Shown here: positions 53,401 through 59,574 of the stretch, piece by piece
Numbering within the stretch: the stretch's first letter is position 1
Layout of the letters: every line of letters starts with the position of its first letter
Assembly (NCBI RefSeq): GCF_014805625.2
Contig: NW_023998422.1
Coordinates: 4,415,714-4,479,713, forward strand
Direction: 5' to 3'
Source of the DNA: Glossina fuscipes
Taxonomy: Eukaryota > Arthropoda > Insecta > Diptera > Glossinidae
DNA length: 64,000 bases
Translations under genes and position numbers: made by a program
The notes under the pieces: generated by a model
The model's input: only the letters and a program-made list of their open reading frames with translations
What the model was told of the DNA's origin: nothing
Databases searched by the model: none

Positions 53401-56400
53401 TTCGTTTTTTTTTTTTGTCTTATTGAATAAACGTAGTGGGTGTAAAAGATTCCACCGAAGGATGAGGAGTATATTTATTTTGTCAAAACGTTTACAACGC
53501 CCAGAAAGTGCAGAAGCATCAAAGATATAAGTTCTTGACCAGCATTAAATTTTTAATCCATATAAGCATGTCCGTCCGTCCATCTATGTAATGTCTGTTG
53601 TAAATATTTTCCTGGCCGCAAAAATTAAGCTATCGACCTCAAATTTGGGACAAATATTGGAAGTTTCCGCACACAACTTGATATTGAAAATGGTCCAAAT
53701 CGATTGAAGGACAACTCAAAGCACCACGTAAACTGAGAACCATGTCTGCCTGTTCATCGGTCCATCTGTCTATTTGGGTAACTTTGTAGTATTTATGGTA
53801 AATATTGTACCGTTAGCGAAAATGAAGATATCGCCTAAAAACTTGCACAAGAATTTGGAATTGACGTAAATTTTTCCAAGGACAAGCCTACAAGGTCCAT
53901 ATGCCTCGGCGACAAAAACTTTTGTTTTGCAAATAGAAGAAATCAACTACGCCAGCCCATATTATGGACTTTGAGAATTGTGTTCTTTTGTCTTTTTTTG
54001 GGGTAAACACTGATGGGTATAAAAGAATCGGTCCCGACCGTAGTTAATTTTCTTACTTGTTTCACTTGTTGTGTGTTTTGTTATCGTAAGTAATAACTCA
54101 AATTTTCGACACATTGTTATAATTTTAGTCTTTTCTACACGAAATGATAGCATTGACAATTTTTTGCAGGCTTCTTTTCACATTTATTATCGTCTCGGTT
54201 TTCATTTTCGTGCTCTGCTCAGTGCATTCTATTGAATCTATATTCCTAAGTTGTCATTTATAACACACCGACGTTATCAGAGAATGAAGTAAATTTTTCT
54301 TGGAAAAATTATTAAATCATCTCTGTCCACTATTTTCCTTAAGGTTTGCAAAAAAAGCAAAGCATTTTGTTGTTTTTATGGGTAAAACTGCAATAAACTG
54401 CTTGTGTATTTGTGCTAAAGCGATTTCCGACTTTCAGAGATTAATCATATTGATGACGTGAATATGAGATGAATTGAAAGGACGAAAGGAGTAATTCACA
54501 TGTCTTAAGCCTTGCACTAATACTTTGCAACTTTTCTCATCTTCATAACGTCTGCTATTTAGTCGTAGAACAGTACATCTTTGAACTATGTTAACCAAAA
54601 ATACGATTACATCGATCATAATCTGCTCGTAATACATCAAACGTGCCTACTATAGAATCAGCATTTTTGTAGGAAGTTTTTGCTATTAGAACGCGTTCAG
54701 CGGTTGTTACACAATTCTCATTACTATGAAATAACAAAAATTACACGAAAAATATGATGCCATGGATAGTGGTTCTGTTCTACATATATGTTATTGAAGC
54801 AGAATTGCCAAAGCAGCCTATGAAGTGGCTAATCTCGGATTGCTGGCTTAAATTAAGATAAAGAAAACTGTCTTAAATATGAGAAAACATTCAGGAAATC
54901 TTCGCCATATACGTAAGACGACGATGATCGGAAAGAAGTAGGGAAAGGAAGAGATATGGAGTGCGGCTAAGTGGCTTGACCACTTAGCTCCAGCCAAGTA
55001 CGGTCACAACCGCCCACCCGTAACCCTCATCTACCCGACTATGCGACAACCGATTATGAAGCGACGCGAACATTTTAATTCTTGCAATAAACGAACTATG
55101 GGCAATAAGATGTGATAGTGAAGTAATTAATCGAATGAAGCGAAAGTAATGGTGATGGCACGAATTTATCGATCAGAAGGATTGCTGATAAAGGAGGCGA
55201 ACGTAATAGTGATGGCACGAATTTACTTTATCGCTGATCACTGCTATGCCTTTCTTTGCATTACATTTCAACGAGGCAACGCGACATGCTCCCCGCATCT
55301 GGTTAAGAATCATTTTATTGGAAATACTATCCGATACACGAGTCGGACTTAATAATTCTATAGATTATCAAAGTACTTACATTGTTTTTGTAGAAACGGT
55401 GTTGCCGCACGATAGTGTTTCACTGTTAAGACCACAATATCACCGGCATTGCGTAATATATTGACAGCGTCATCGTGCGGGCAGGCGGTAATATATTCAC
55501 CATTCACTTTTATAATTGCATCGCCTACAAACAGTTGACCTGTTATGTCGGCCGCTTGATCTTTATAAATGCGTGATATTAGTATTGGCAACTTATGCTC
55601 GGCACCGCCTTTTATACTCAAACCTAAACCACCTTGTTTTTGACGTGTTATTTGAACCATGCGTTCCTAGAAAGTAGTTTTCAAAAAAAAAAAAAAAAAA
55701 AACAGGAAGGAAATGAAGAAAGCAAAAAATTACTTTCTATATAAATAAAGAGAAAAAAGTTTGTTAAAGAGCCATGATGTGAAGCAGGATCCCCCCAGGG
55801 ATTATTTATATTAAAATGTGAATACCATTGTGTGATCTATAGCTATAGACCTTTCAGAAAACAAAATTGCTTCGCATTGATATCGGAGAGATTGTATGTA
55901 AATAAGTTTGGAATTGGAAAATGTAATAAATAATTAATTAAGTTAAGCTATGTGGCTTAAAATTATTTTTTTTTTTTTTTTCATTTTTATTTATTTTCTT
56001 TTTATCTGACTTCATTTTCTTTCTTCCGTCACTTAGTGTAATTACATTGTCCAAGGATTTGTAATATGAATTTCATTTCTGCCCTTTGGGTATCAATTTA
56101 ATTATATTCTATTAAAATTGTGTTTAAATTGTGATTGCTTTCATGGGCAAACGTCAAGTCAGTAAACATAATGAAATTCTTTCTAAAATTCTTATGCATC
56201 TTGATTTATGTGAATTAAAAAAGAAATATTCTTAATATATATTATATATTTTTAATATATATATGTATATATATTTGTATCTTACTTTGGACTCGCTGGG
56301 TGGACCGTTTTGTGGATTGGTTGGTGTCACAATCTCTAGCCGTTGCAAGGTTAATAATTCCATTGTTAAATTCAGTCTAAGGGGTTCAGGTTTACATTTG

Positions 56401-59400
56401 CCATCGCTGACATTCACCATACCGGTGCGGATCTGTTTAAAAATACAAAAAGAGAAGAACATTTCAAATAAGAGAGAAATGGAGCTAATAAGAAATCTAT
56501 ATTTATCTTCGTTGGACATTGGTACGTGGCACTTTTTGCCCCGACTTTTTAATATTTCCGCAAAATTTCGCCTCAATATCTGGTGCAACTGTCATCATTT
56601 ATACTAAGTGACCCGGCGAGCTTCTTTTCAGAGATTAAAAACAGGAAACATAGAAGTGTAGCGGACATATAGGTTTGAATTAATGCATTTGCGGTGCTCG
56701 CGGGCTTAAATCCCAAATACGATAGTGTTTTCTTTGGTCGTAGCTGTAGTGAGTGCTCAGTCGATTGTACCCTATTGGGCATAGACTCATTAGACTACGG
56801 CCACTGCCGCCCTATTTCTTCCTTTCTCTTCGCTACTTTCTGCCAGTCAGCGCATTACACGAATAGGGTACAACCCGGGAGTAATTAGTCACTTGTGAAG
56901 ACAAGGGTTTCAAGATTTAATTAGCAAACTTGAAGCGGTTACGTATCCTGCATTTGTTCAGGATTGTCGTCTAGCTCTTGCCGATCGCTCTTGGTTATGA
57001 TTTTCAGTTTTATGTACACGCAATTGCGCGGTTCTTCTTCTCCCATTGAAAGCACATCGTTGTGTAATTTCTCCTTCTATTCGACTTGCACGTGATTGTA
57101 CATATGTCAATCTTCTCGATTCTTTTCGATGTGACTCTTGTTCGCATGTTTCGTTATTATCGAGTAATTAGACTTTGTCAAATAATATTTGGTCGGTCCC
57201 TTCGCCATAATGTTCTGATAGTTGCTTTTTGTCCCTATCTACTGTGTAATAAACTTTGGAAACGCGCTTGAGAAAATTACTTGGAGAAAAAAACCCTGTA
57301 GGCATTGACTCTAATCTGACGGTGTAGGAAGACTTAAGAAATATAAAATAAGTGGGAGGTATTGTATGGACAAGGAAATACTCTCTCTCGCTCTTATTAT
57401 TTCCTTGTCGACTTGCTTAAGTCAAACGTTTATCATTATATGGATATATATTTAATTTTACCAAAACGAAGTATAGCGAATCAGCTAATGAATGAAAATG
57501 AAAATGATTAAATTTTATTATTTTTATATTTTTTGTAACTCCAATAAATATTATGTGTTGTTACAGTCATTCCAATAACGGAAAATAGTAATATTTCGCA
57601 GCTTCTTTGATGAATCAATGAGTGGTTTCATTGCACGCACTCATACACATGCATTTATATTACTGTTGAATTGTTAATTTTCTATTGTAACACACCAAAC
57701 GCCAAGCTATCAACTTGTTCGCCCAAAGTCACTAGATTATGAAGCAAAGTTCGACTATTTGTCATTCAGTGTGTCTGTTGTTGTGTGTGCTTCATACATT
57801 GTAAACATTTTAAATGAAGGACAGAGTTTAATTATTCTTTTCTCTACAAACGTTTACTGAAATCGGTCGAATTGGCTATAAGCGACTGCACGCAATAAAA
57901 GTGGAAAAATTGAAAAAAACGTAACATTTATGTCATTAGTTTTATTTATTGTTTCCTCTTTTGTGTGGACACATTCCGACTTTCAATAGGAAAAACGCGT
58001 TGCTTTTGTTGCTTACTTAATAACGTTTTTTATAACTTCCTTTTACACGTAGGCTAATGGAAGCTACTGAAGTAGCTGAAGTAACTGAAGCACAAAGGGT
58101 ATTTTTCCATAGAAACACGAAAGCATTTCCACTCTACAGCTTTCCTATACCCTCTTTCCTTTTGGGTATAACTTTTTCTTTTTATCTTCTTTTAATGAAA
58201 TTGTTATATCCTATATCACTTGCAGTACAGGATATATTCAGTTTGTTGAGGTGTACACAACAACATGCAGTAGGATCGTAGCAGGACGTAGATCTATCTT
58301 TTAGTATAACGACCGATTCAGAATGTAATTGCAAAGTAAGCTTATCTCTCTGGCTTTCTGTCTACCTATAGGTCTAATATCTGTCCATATATTTTTGTAT
58401 CCAATTCGATGTACTGCTCTGTGAAGACGAACGGGTAACTTATTCGATCATTTCCCACAAAACACCTTATTGTGAGAATTGTTGATATGAATAGCTGTGT
58501 TAAGCGGAGTGATGTAGGGTATTTAATAGCCGTCCGTGTCCCACAGCAGTGCTTTACTTATTTTGTTTAAACTTTATTCTTCCTTTGCTTGGAAGGCGCA
58601 TCCCCCATCGATTGGAACCAGTAGTCAACGGAGCGTATTGCTTGGTTGTATTTGGATTTTTAAAGCGGATTTGAAATGTGCGTGTGATGAGGACTTAATA
58701 CCTATTCCCGGCAGCGGTCGCTAATAACAAATTCTAATGGTTTTAGAAGCTTTTATTGATTCAGAATATTTTTGTTACCATAAAAAATAAATTTTCAAAA
58801 AGACTACCAGTTCATTTTCCCCTTTTCGCAAGTCGGACAGAGAGACAGACAAGCTTAGATTGATTCAGAAATTGATTTTGATTCAGTTTTCTGATTCAGA
58901 CAGTGTGGCTTACAGATTGAATACAAGAATACAAGACGTACAGGCAGACGGCAAGATAAGTTTAAATCAAATCAGAAGGCGCTTCTGAACGGATCTGTAC
59001 AATAAAGGGTGCGTCTATCTCATATCGTTCTGAGTGTTTCATACATCCGTGCAAACCTAACGTACCTTTGCACCACAAGTGGTATACAATACAAACACAT
59101 TCGAAAGCACTTATACCGAGGTATCAAACTTGATGTGACTACAGCTCTTCTGTATTAATATAATAAAATAATGTTTGTATAAATTTTGCGCTGCATAGTT
59201 CCGTCAAGTACTTCTAATAGATAAAATTGCCCGTCGAAAAATCGAAAGAAATTGAAAAGTTTTGCGTTAATAAGGTTTCGTGGTATTCCGGCGTGTACGT
59301 CTGTCCTTTCCTGTGTTCACGCGTACAATCATTTACATTTTGAAATTTTGATCGTGTACACTGCCTCTGATAAGCATAGAGTTATCGTCGCGTCGCCATT

Positions 59401-59562
59401 AATAACGTCATTGAGGGACTCGTGATCTTTTGCTTTAATTTAACTTCATAGCATATTTAATTGATCGCTTCTTCTTGAACATTTTTAACATTTAAAAATT
59501 ACCTTTAAATTTTGATCGACTTTTTCTTCAATTGGCGTTGCCATTTTTCCGTTGATCTTCAT
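17938..59562 (-). CDS. Syn2: gamma-syntrophin, nine coding exons (complete CDS)
   Basis: Syntrophins are cytoplasmic adaptors of the dystrophin-dystrobrevin complex at the membrane. They bind dystrophin-family proteins through the C-terminal region and recruit channels and signalling proteins through a PDZ domain. I joined nine exons by AG/GT signals and matching phases (0,0,1,1,0,0,0,0). They give 516 codons plus a stop with no internal stop. Domain order is split PH first half (about 20-69), PDZ (72-155), linker (165-213), split PH second half (214-284), second PH (about 300-405) and syntrophin-unique region (413-516). Exon-by-exon alignment to my memory of human SNTG1 is nearly gap-free from the PH domains onward, including FSQLRGSSDDGKSK at 451-464. 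Intron lengths are 3070, 619, 5389, 168, 3340, 18314, 7292 and 1882 bp. Gamma rather than alpha/beta identity rests on overall length and these matches. The symbol follows the Drosophila gamma-type gene and is an orthology inference. Confidence 0.93.
18049..19930 (-). other. syntrophin intron 8
   Basis: Intron of 1882 bp. It holds a poly-T tract at 19597-19620 and otherwise unique-looking sequence. Open frames on the minus strand at 18175-18408 and 18832-19089 are not continuous with the syntrophin exons by splice signals and show no known domain. Confidence 0.8.
19931..20134 (-). CDS. Syn2: syntrophin exon 8 (residues 413-480, syntrophin-unique region)
   Basis: The exon has 68 codons, phase 0 at both ends, acceptor atgaaacag and donor ACGAAA|gtaagt. 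It encodes GLTLDWQTGF (426-435), AIVWQYKFSQL (444-454) and GSSDDGKSK (456-464), the most conserved block of the gamma-syntrophin C-terminus. A TA/TG microsatellite starts about 30 bp above the acceptor on the minus strand. Confidence 0.95.
20166..20214. repeat. TA/TG compound microsatellite
   Basis: A TA run followed by a TG run, close to the acceptor of exon 8. Confidence 0.9.
20814..20842. repeat. TG microsatellite
   Basis: Uninterrupted TG repeats. Confidence 0.9.
20925..20951. repeat. CCATTT hexanucleotide microsatellite
   Basis: Four consecutive CCATTT units. Confidence 0.85.
23440..24310 (-). repeat. family B dispersed repeat, rearranged
   Basis: On the minus strand it opens AAACAAGTAAAAAAATTATA (from 24309 down) with a GCGACCGAAT head. 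It continues through a block equivalent to CTGACCAAGAATTTATATAC, which recurs at 23540 as a second partial copy, so two pieces lie in tandem. Open frames over it, including 116 codons at 23417-23767, are chance. Confidence 0.55.
25670..25705. repeat. TA microsatellite
   Basis: Alternating TA run. A second one lies at 25943-25970. Confidence 0.9.
26446..26475. repeat. AC microsatellite
   Basis: About 15 uninterrupted AC units. Confidence 0.9.
27427..27651 (-). CDS. Syn2: syntrophin exon 7 (residues 338-412, second PH domain end)
   Basis: The exon has 75 codons, phase 0 at both ends. The acceptor ends atttgcaag after a long C/T tract and the donor is CTGGGG|gtaagt. It continues the PH domain without gap or insertion relative to human SNTG1: VYKVYQTMFRVVKES (349-363), HCFLLQSAG (371-379), YLSVET (384-389). 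W400 is the terminal-helix tryptophan. The preceding intron is 18.3 kb, by far the longest in the gene. Confidence 0.93.
28140..28488 (+). repeat. family A dispersed repeat, short form
   Basis: GAAAAAGTGGTCCGAGTCGA, GGACAGACGGAGAGACGAGC and TCCTTCTGGGTGTTGCATAC mark it. The right end, GTGCCACAGGTAGTATAG, is degenerate. Confidence 0.65.
29895..30800 (+). repeat. family B dispersed repeat, long form
   Basis: Starts with AAAATTCGGCTGTGAACGAC and the CACCCAGTACTGTTACCC block. GTGTGGGCGTGGCTAATATT follows, then ATGTTCCTGCTAAATTTAAA and CTTCTAGATGGCGCAAACTC, and it ends GACAAAATGAATACACC. At about 900 bp it is the longest copy here. It is non-coding; a 65-codon frame inside (30228-30425) is chance. 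Confidence 0.6.
31760..31975 (+). repeat. family C (SINE-like) copy
   Basis: AACAGATAAGAACCGCCAGT opens it. TCTCGGATTCATATCC is the B-box-like block. GAGTGCTCAGTGCATAAAGG and CACTAGACTGTGGCCACTGC match the copy at 56640-56865. Confidence 0.55.
32605..32656. repeat. 13-bp tandem repeat, four units
   Basis: Four units of AGACTAAGCAGGT in a row, with one or two substitutions in units 2 and 4. Confidence 0.9.
33670..33957 (-). repeat. family A dispersed repeat, reverse orientation
   Basis: Its right terminus comes first on the plus strand (TTATACCATACAACACTTGT). GTATTAAGTTTGTG, CCAGAAGGACTTGG, GAAATTTGGTACGCTGATG and CTTTTTCGACCACTTCCC follow. Open frames on both strands at 33421-33756 run into it and are not genes. 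Confidence 0.65.
33958..34165 (+). repeat. family B tail fragment
   Basis: GACGGACGGACATGTTTAGA, AGAATTTGGTAGCGATCAAA and GTGTTGTGAAGGTTTTTTAT with AAAATGAACGC match the right end of family B copies. Confidence 0.45.
35190..35218. repeat. ATT microsatellite
   Basis: About eight ATT units. Confidence 0.85.
35363..35590. repeat. 146-bp direct duplication with internal AG run
   Basis: CTTTTCGAACAAGTTGATAA at 35363 recurs as CTTTTTGAACAAGTTGATAA at 35509, exactly 146 bp later. Similarity continues for about 60 bp. An AG dinucleotide run at 35471-35496 lies between them, and GTGGGAGGGCC at 35499 recurs as GTGGGAGGCCC near 35579. Confidence 0.75.
36362..36470 (+). repeat. family C (SINE-like) fragment
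   Basis: GGTAGAAATCGCAACCATCA, then TCTCGTGGGTTAAAATCTCA (the B-box-like block). Head only. Confidence 0.4.
38340..38490 (-). mobile_element. possible mariner-type transposase remnant
   Basis: On the minus strand, two frames together give HSPDISPF (compare the mariner motif YSPDLAP) followed by KRRLSSNDE (compare RRFSSDDE in mariner C-termini), with stops and a frameshift between them. It is badly decayed, the match is short, and no terminal inverted repeats were found. Confidence 0.25.
39085..39385 (+). repeat. family A dispersed repeat, short form
   Basis: GGGCGTTCGTCTTTGGGCCA, GGCGTACCAAATTTTATCG, AGACGGACGGACAGACAAGC and ATCCCAAGTCCTTG are family A core blocks. The right terminus is decayed. 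Confidence 0.65.
40177..40200. repeat. AAC microsatellite
   Basis: Eight AAC units. Confidence 0.9.
41290..41563 (+). repeat. family A dispersed repeat, short form
   Basis: CCGAACCGAACTATTTTCAA, ACACGTCGGTGTAC and GGACAGACGGACAGACAT mark the core. The right end, CTACAAGCGATATAGGGTAT, is clear. It lacks part of the middle seen in other copies. Confidence 0.7.
43490..43852 (-). repeat. family B head and body, reverse orientation
   Basis: GATTCGGTCGCGGCCGAATA at 43818 is the best family B palindrome in the window, followed by TAATTTTCTTATTTATTATG, the head in reverse. The body to the left is assigned less surely. Confidence 0.5.
44397..44417. repeat. poly-T tract
   Basis: About 20 T, like several others in the window. 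Confidence 0.85.
45966..46124 (-). CDS. Syn2: syntrophin exon 6 (residues 285-337, second PH domain start)
   Basis: The exon has 53 codons, phase 0 at both ends, acceptor tttctatag and donor CCACCG|gtaagt. It begins MKLYNRNFAVGERI; that ATG is internal because the upstream exon joins in frame. YMGWVNEG (300-307) is the first strand of the second PH domain and YKPRFLLLKG (318-327) its third strand, matching VYSPTFLALRG in the human protein. Confidence 0.93.
46250..47180 (+). repeat. family B dispersed repeat interrupted by an insertion
   Basis: Starts AAAACAAGCAGGCAAATTAT with head ATTCGGTTGCGGCCGAAT. The right part, at 47085-47170, reads AATGTTCCTGCCAGATTTGA and ends GACTTAATCGATTCAGAATT, as in the copy at 29895. 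The insertion at 46534-46730 lies inside it. Confidence 0.5.
46526..46738 (-). mobile_element. small structured retroposon with target-site duplication
   Basis: A 197-bp insert (46534-46730) is flanked by the 8-bp duplication TCCACCAT (46526-46533, 46731-46738). Read on the minus strand it ends in eight A, preceded about 24 nt upstream by AATAAA. Just before that tail, two perfect 10-nt arms, GGTTTATTGT (46557-46566) and ACAATAAACC (46574-46583), form a hairpin with a 7-nt loop, enclosed by CCAGA and TCTGG. The insert is clearly more GC-rich than its surroundings. It has no significant open frame and no A/B-box pair. Known class not recognised. Confidence 0.65.
47850..48045 (-). repeat. family A dispersed repeat, truncated
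   Basis: On the plus strand GGGTATATTAACATTGCGCG, GAAAGGACTTGAAATAGACC and GTATACCGACATGC run in reverse family A order. The copy stops at GGTTCGAACC, where the family C sequence begins. Confidence 0.65.
48046..48125 (+). repeat. family C (SINE-like) head abutting family A
   Basis: TAGCCCAGGGGATAAG (48048-48063) fits a tRNA-type A box and GGTTGGAATC (48092-48101) a B box, 44 bp apart. It then reads CAGCGTGGTAGACCATACC as in other copies. Confidence 0.55.
48490..48640 (-). repeat. family A left-end fragment, reverse orientation
   Basis: AAGTGCTATAGGGTGTTAAA and AATGTCCCACCATAGTGTTC, then CTTGTTTGTTTTTG, are the reverse of the family head. Confidence 0.5.
49465..49649 (-). CDS. Syn2: syntrophin exon 5 (residues 223-284, split PH second half)
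   Basis: The exon is separated from exon 4 by only 168 bp. The acceptor ends gcgtttag, just after a poly-T tract, and the donor is CAG|gtaaac. It contains YIYGTDKLRPNAFEV (233-247) and STGIIHC (254-260), both direct counterparts of gamma-syntrophin motifs. W269 sits in SQWLKLI, the position of the conserved tryptophan in the last helix of a PH domain. Confidence 0.94.
49650..49817 (-). other. syntrophin intron 4 (168 bp)
   Basis: This is the shortest intron of the gene. It contains a run of 21 A on the plus strand (49672-49692), a T tract on the transcribed strand just above the acceptor. Nothing else is seen in it. Confidence 0.9.
49818..49991 (-). CDS. Syn2: syntrophin exon 4 (residues 165-222, linker into split PH second half)
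   Basis: The exon follows an acceptor ending aatgtag and ends at GCCG|gtaagt. It encodes an acidic, serine-rich linker with DTPDSDND at 168-175 and a four-glycine run at 194-197. EKRWMDVV (214-221) then matches the EKRW start of the second half of the split PH domain. The linker is the least conserved part of the protein and has no clear vertebrate match. A non-coding continuation opens upstream in the same frame, but phase 1 joining to exon 3 is exact. Confidence 0.92.
50925..51262 (-). repeat. family A dispersed repeat, reverse orientation
   Basis: TATTAAGTTAAGTG, CAGAAAGACTTGAAATGGAC, TTGAGATATTCTGATGAAAT and CACTTTTCCGATTACTTCCC mark the core. It ends with the family head in reverse (AATATTTTTACTTGTTTTT). 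Confidence 0.7.
51640..51745 (-). mobile_element. mariner-type transposase N-terminal remnant
   Basis: The minus strand translates as ETMKQVHKMVLNDRPLKLIE, which closely resembles the mariner helix-turn-helix segment EKVHDMVLNDRRIKVREI. The frame is lost after about 35 residues and no transposase catalytic region or inverted repeats were found nearby, so it is a dead fragment. Confidence 0.4.
51780..51870 (-). repeat. family C (SINE-like) fragment, reverse orientation
   Basis: The minus strand reads ATGAGAACCGCGACTATCAA followed by GTGTTCGCGGATTCAAATC, a close match to the A-to-B-box segment at 16697-16740. Confidence 0.5.
52420..52745 (+). repeat. family B dispersed repeat, short form
   Basis: Head AAACAAGTCTAAAAAGTT with ATTCGGTCGGGACTGAATC, then CCATCACTGTTTACCC. 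The right end has AATGCTGATCAAGAATATAT and CTTCCTTCTGGGCGTTGCAA, closing at AAAATGAATATT. Confidence 0.65.
52980..53345 (-). repeat. family B dispersed repeat fragment
   Basis: On the plus strand AATAAAGTATATGCTTTCTT with GATCAGCGTCAAATTTTG matches the reverse of family B right-end blocks. Open frames of 109 and 78 codons on opposite strands overlap it and are not supported as genes. Confidence 0.45.
53440..54062 (-). repeat. family B dispersed repeat, reverse orientation
   Basis: AAAACGTTTACAACGCCCAG, GTTCTTGACCAGCATTAAAT and AGCATGTCCGTCCGTCC are family blocks. The head at the right end reads GGTCCCGACCGTAGTTAATT and TTCTTACTTGTTTC. Confidence 0.6.
55138..55235. repeat. 58-bp direct duplication
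   Basis: GTAATGGTGATGGCACGAAT at 55147 recurs as GTAATAGTGATGGCACGAAT at 55205, 58 bp later, and the next bases are also alike. Confidence 0.8.
55381..55666 (-). CDS. Syn2: syntrophin exon 3 (residues 70-164, PDZ domain)
   Basis: This exon carries essentially the whole PDZ domain. The carboxylate-binding loop is GGLGLSIKGG (81-90). It is followed by LPILISRIYKDQAAD, the LFVGDAI turn (114-120), the VNG turn (123-125) and LRNAGD (140-145). H133, in ACPHDDAV, sits where class I PDZ domains carry the first helix-B histidine, so ligands ending S/T-x-hydrophobic are expected. The acceptor is tttctag and the donor is CAAT|gtaagt. The exon ends one base into a codon that exon 4 completes as TTG. Confidence 0.95.
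55667..56285 (-). other. syntrophin intron 2
   Basis: Intron of 619 bp. It contains A and T runs at 55683-55703 and 55966-55981 and a TA-rich block next to the exon 2 donor. Nothing else seen. Confidence 0.85.
56286..56432 (-). CDS. Syn2: syntrophin exon 2 (residues 21-69, split PH first half)
   Basis: The exon has 49 codons in phase 0 at both ends. The acceptor is a strong pyrimidine tract ending tttttaaacag and the donor is AAA|gtaaga. The translation starts IRTGMVNVSDGKC and contains LRLNLTMELLTLQ, matching the short strand-rich segment before the PDZ domain in gamma-syntrophins. The frame is also open upstream through the intron for about 50 codons, but the intron sequence there shows no family similarity. 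Confidence 0.88.
56640..56865 (+). repeat. family C (SINE-like) copy
   Basis: GCGGTGCTCGCGGGCTTAAA carries a degenerate B-box region. GAGTGCTCAGTCGATTGTAC, CATTAGACTACGGCCACTGC and a pyrimidine-rich end with ACTTTCTGCCAG match the copy at 31760-31975. Confidence 0.5.
58215..58545 (-). repeat. family A dispersed repeat, reverse orientation
   Basis: GGATATATTCAGTTTGTTGA at the left, CCGATTCAGAATGTAATTGC in the middle, and GAGTGATGTAGGGTATTTAA at the right. The outermost head, GTCCCACAGCAGTGCTTTAC, is well kept. Confidence 0.65.
58900..59093 (+). repeat. family A right-half fragment
   Basis: CAGGCAGACGGCAAGATAAG, GTGCGTCTATCTCATATCG and GCACCACAAGTGGTATAC. Confidence 0.6.
59503..59562 (-). CDS. 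Syn2: syntrophin coding exon 1 (start codon, residues 1-20)
   Basis: This short exon encodes 20 residues beginning MKINGKMATPIEEK and ends in AAG followed by the donor gtaatt. It joins in phase 0 to exon 2, which opens IRTG. The human protein also has a short polar N-terminus just before a KTG motif at the same place. The ATG at 59562-59560 is preceded in frame by TAA (59574-59572), so translation cannot start further upstream in this exon. A second in-frame ATG is residue 7. The exon is too short to recognise on its own; phase, donor, upstream stop and position support it together. Confidence 0.8.
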
Positions 59563-59574
59563 GCTCGAAATTTA
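59563..59574 (-). other. 5' untranslated leader and splice acceptor
   Basis: A pyrimidine-rich stretch ending in ttaatttcag lies directly above position 59574 on the minus strand. This leaves 12 nt of untranslated leader before the ATG. The leader is therefore spliced and at least one non-coding exon lies further upstream (above 59577). It may be between 59.6 and 64 kb or beyond the window. Confidence 0.65.

Larger units (their letters stand above)
49992..55380 (-). other. syntrophin intron 3
   Basis: Intron of 5389 bp. It holds poly-A tracts (50240-50262, 50640-50658), a family A copy (50925-51262), a mariner-like fragment (51640-51745), a family C piece (51780-51870), a family B cluster (52420-54062) and a short duplication (55138-55235). 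Confidence 0.85.
56433..59502 (-). other. syntrophin intron 1
   Basis: Intron of 3070 bp holding a family C copy (56640-56865) and two family A copies (58215-58545, 58900-59093). Confidence 0.8.

Noticed and set aside
56263..56607. 114-codon plus-strand frame
   Set aside because: Antisense to syntrophin exon 2.
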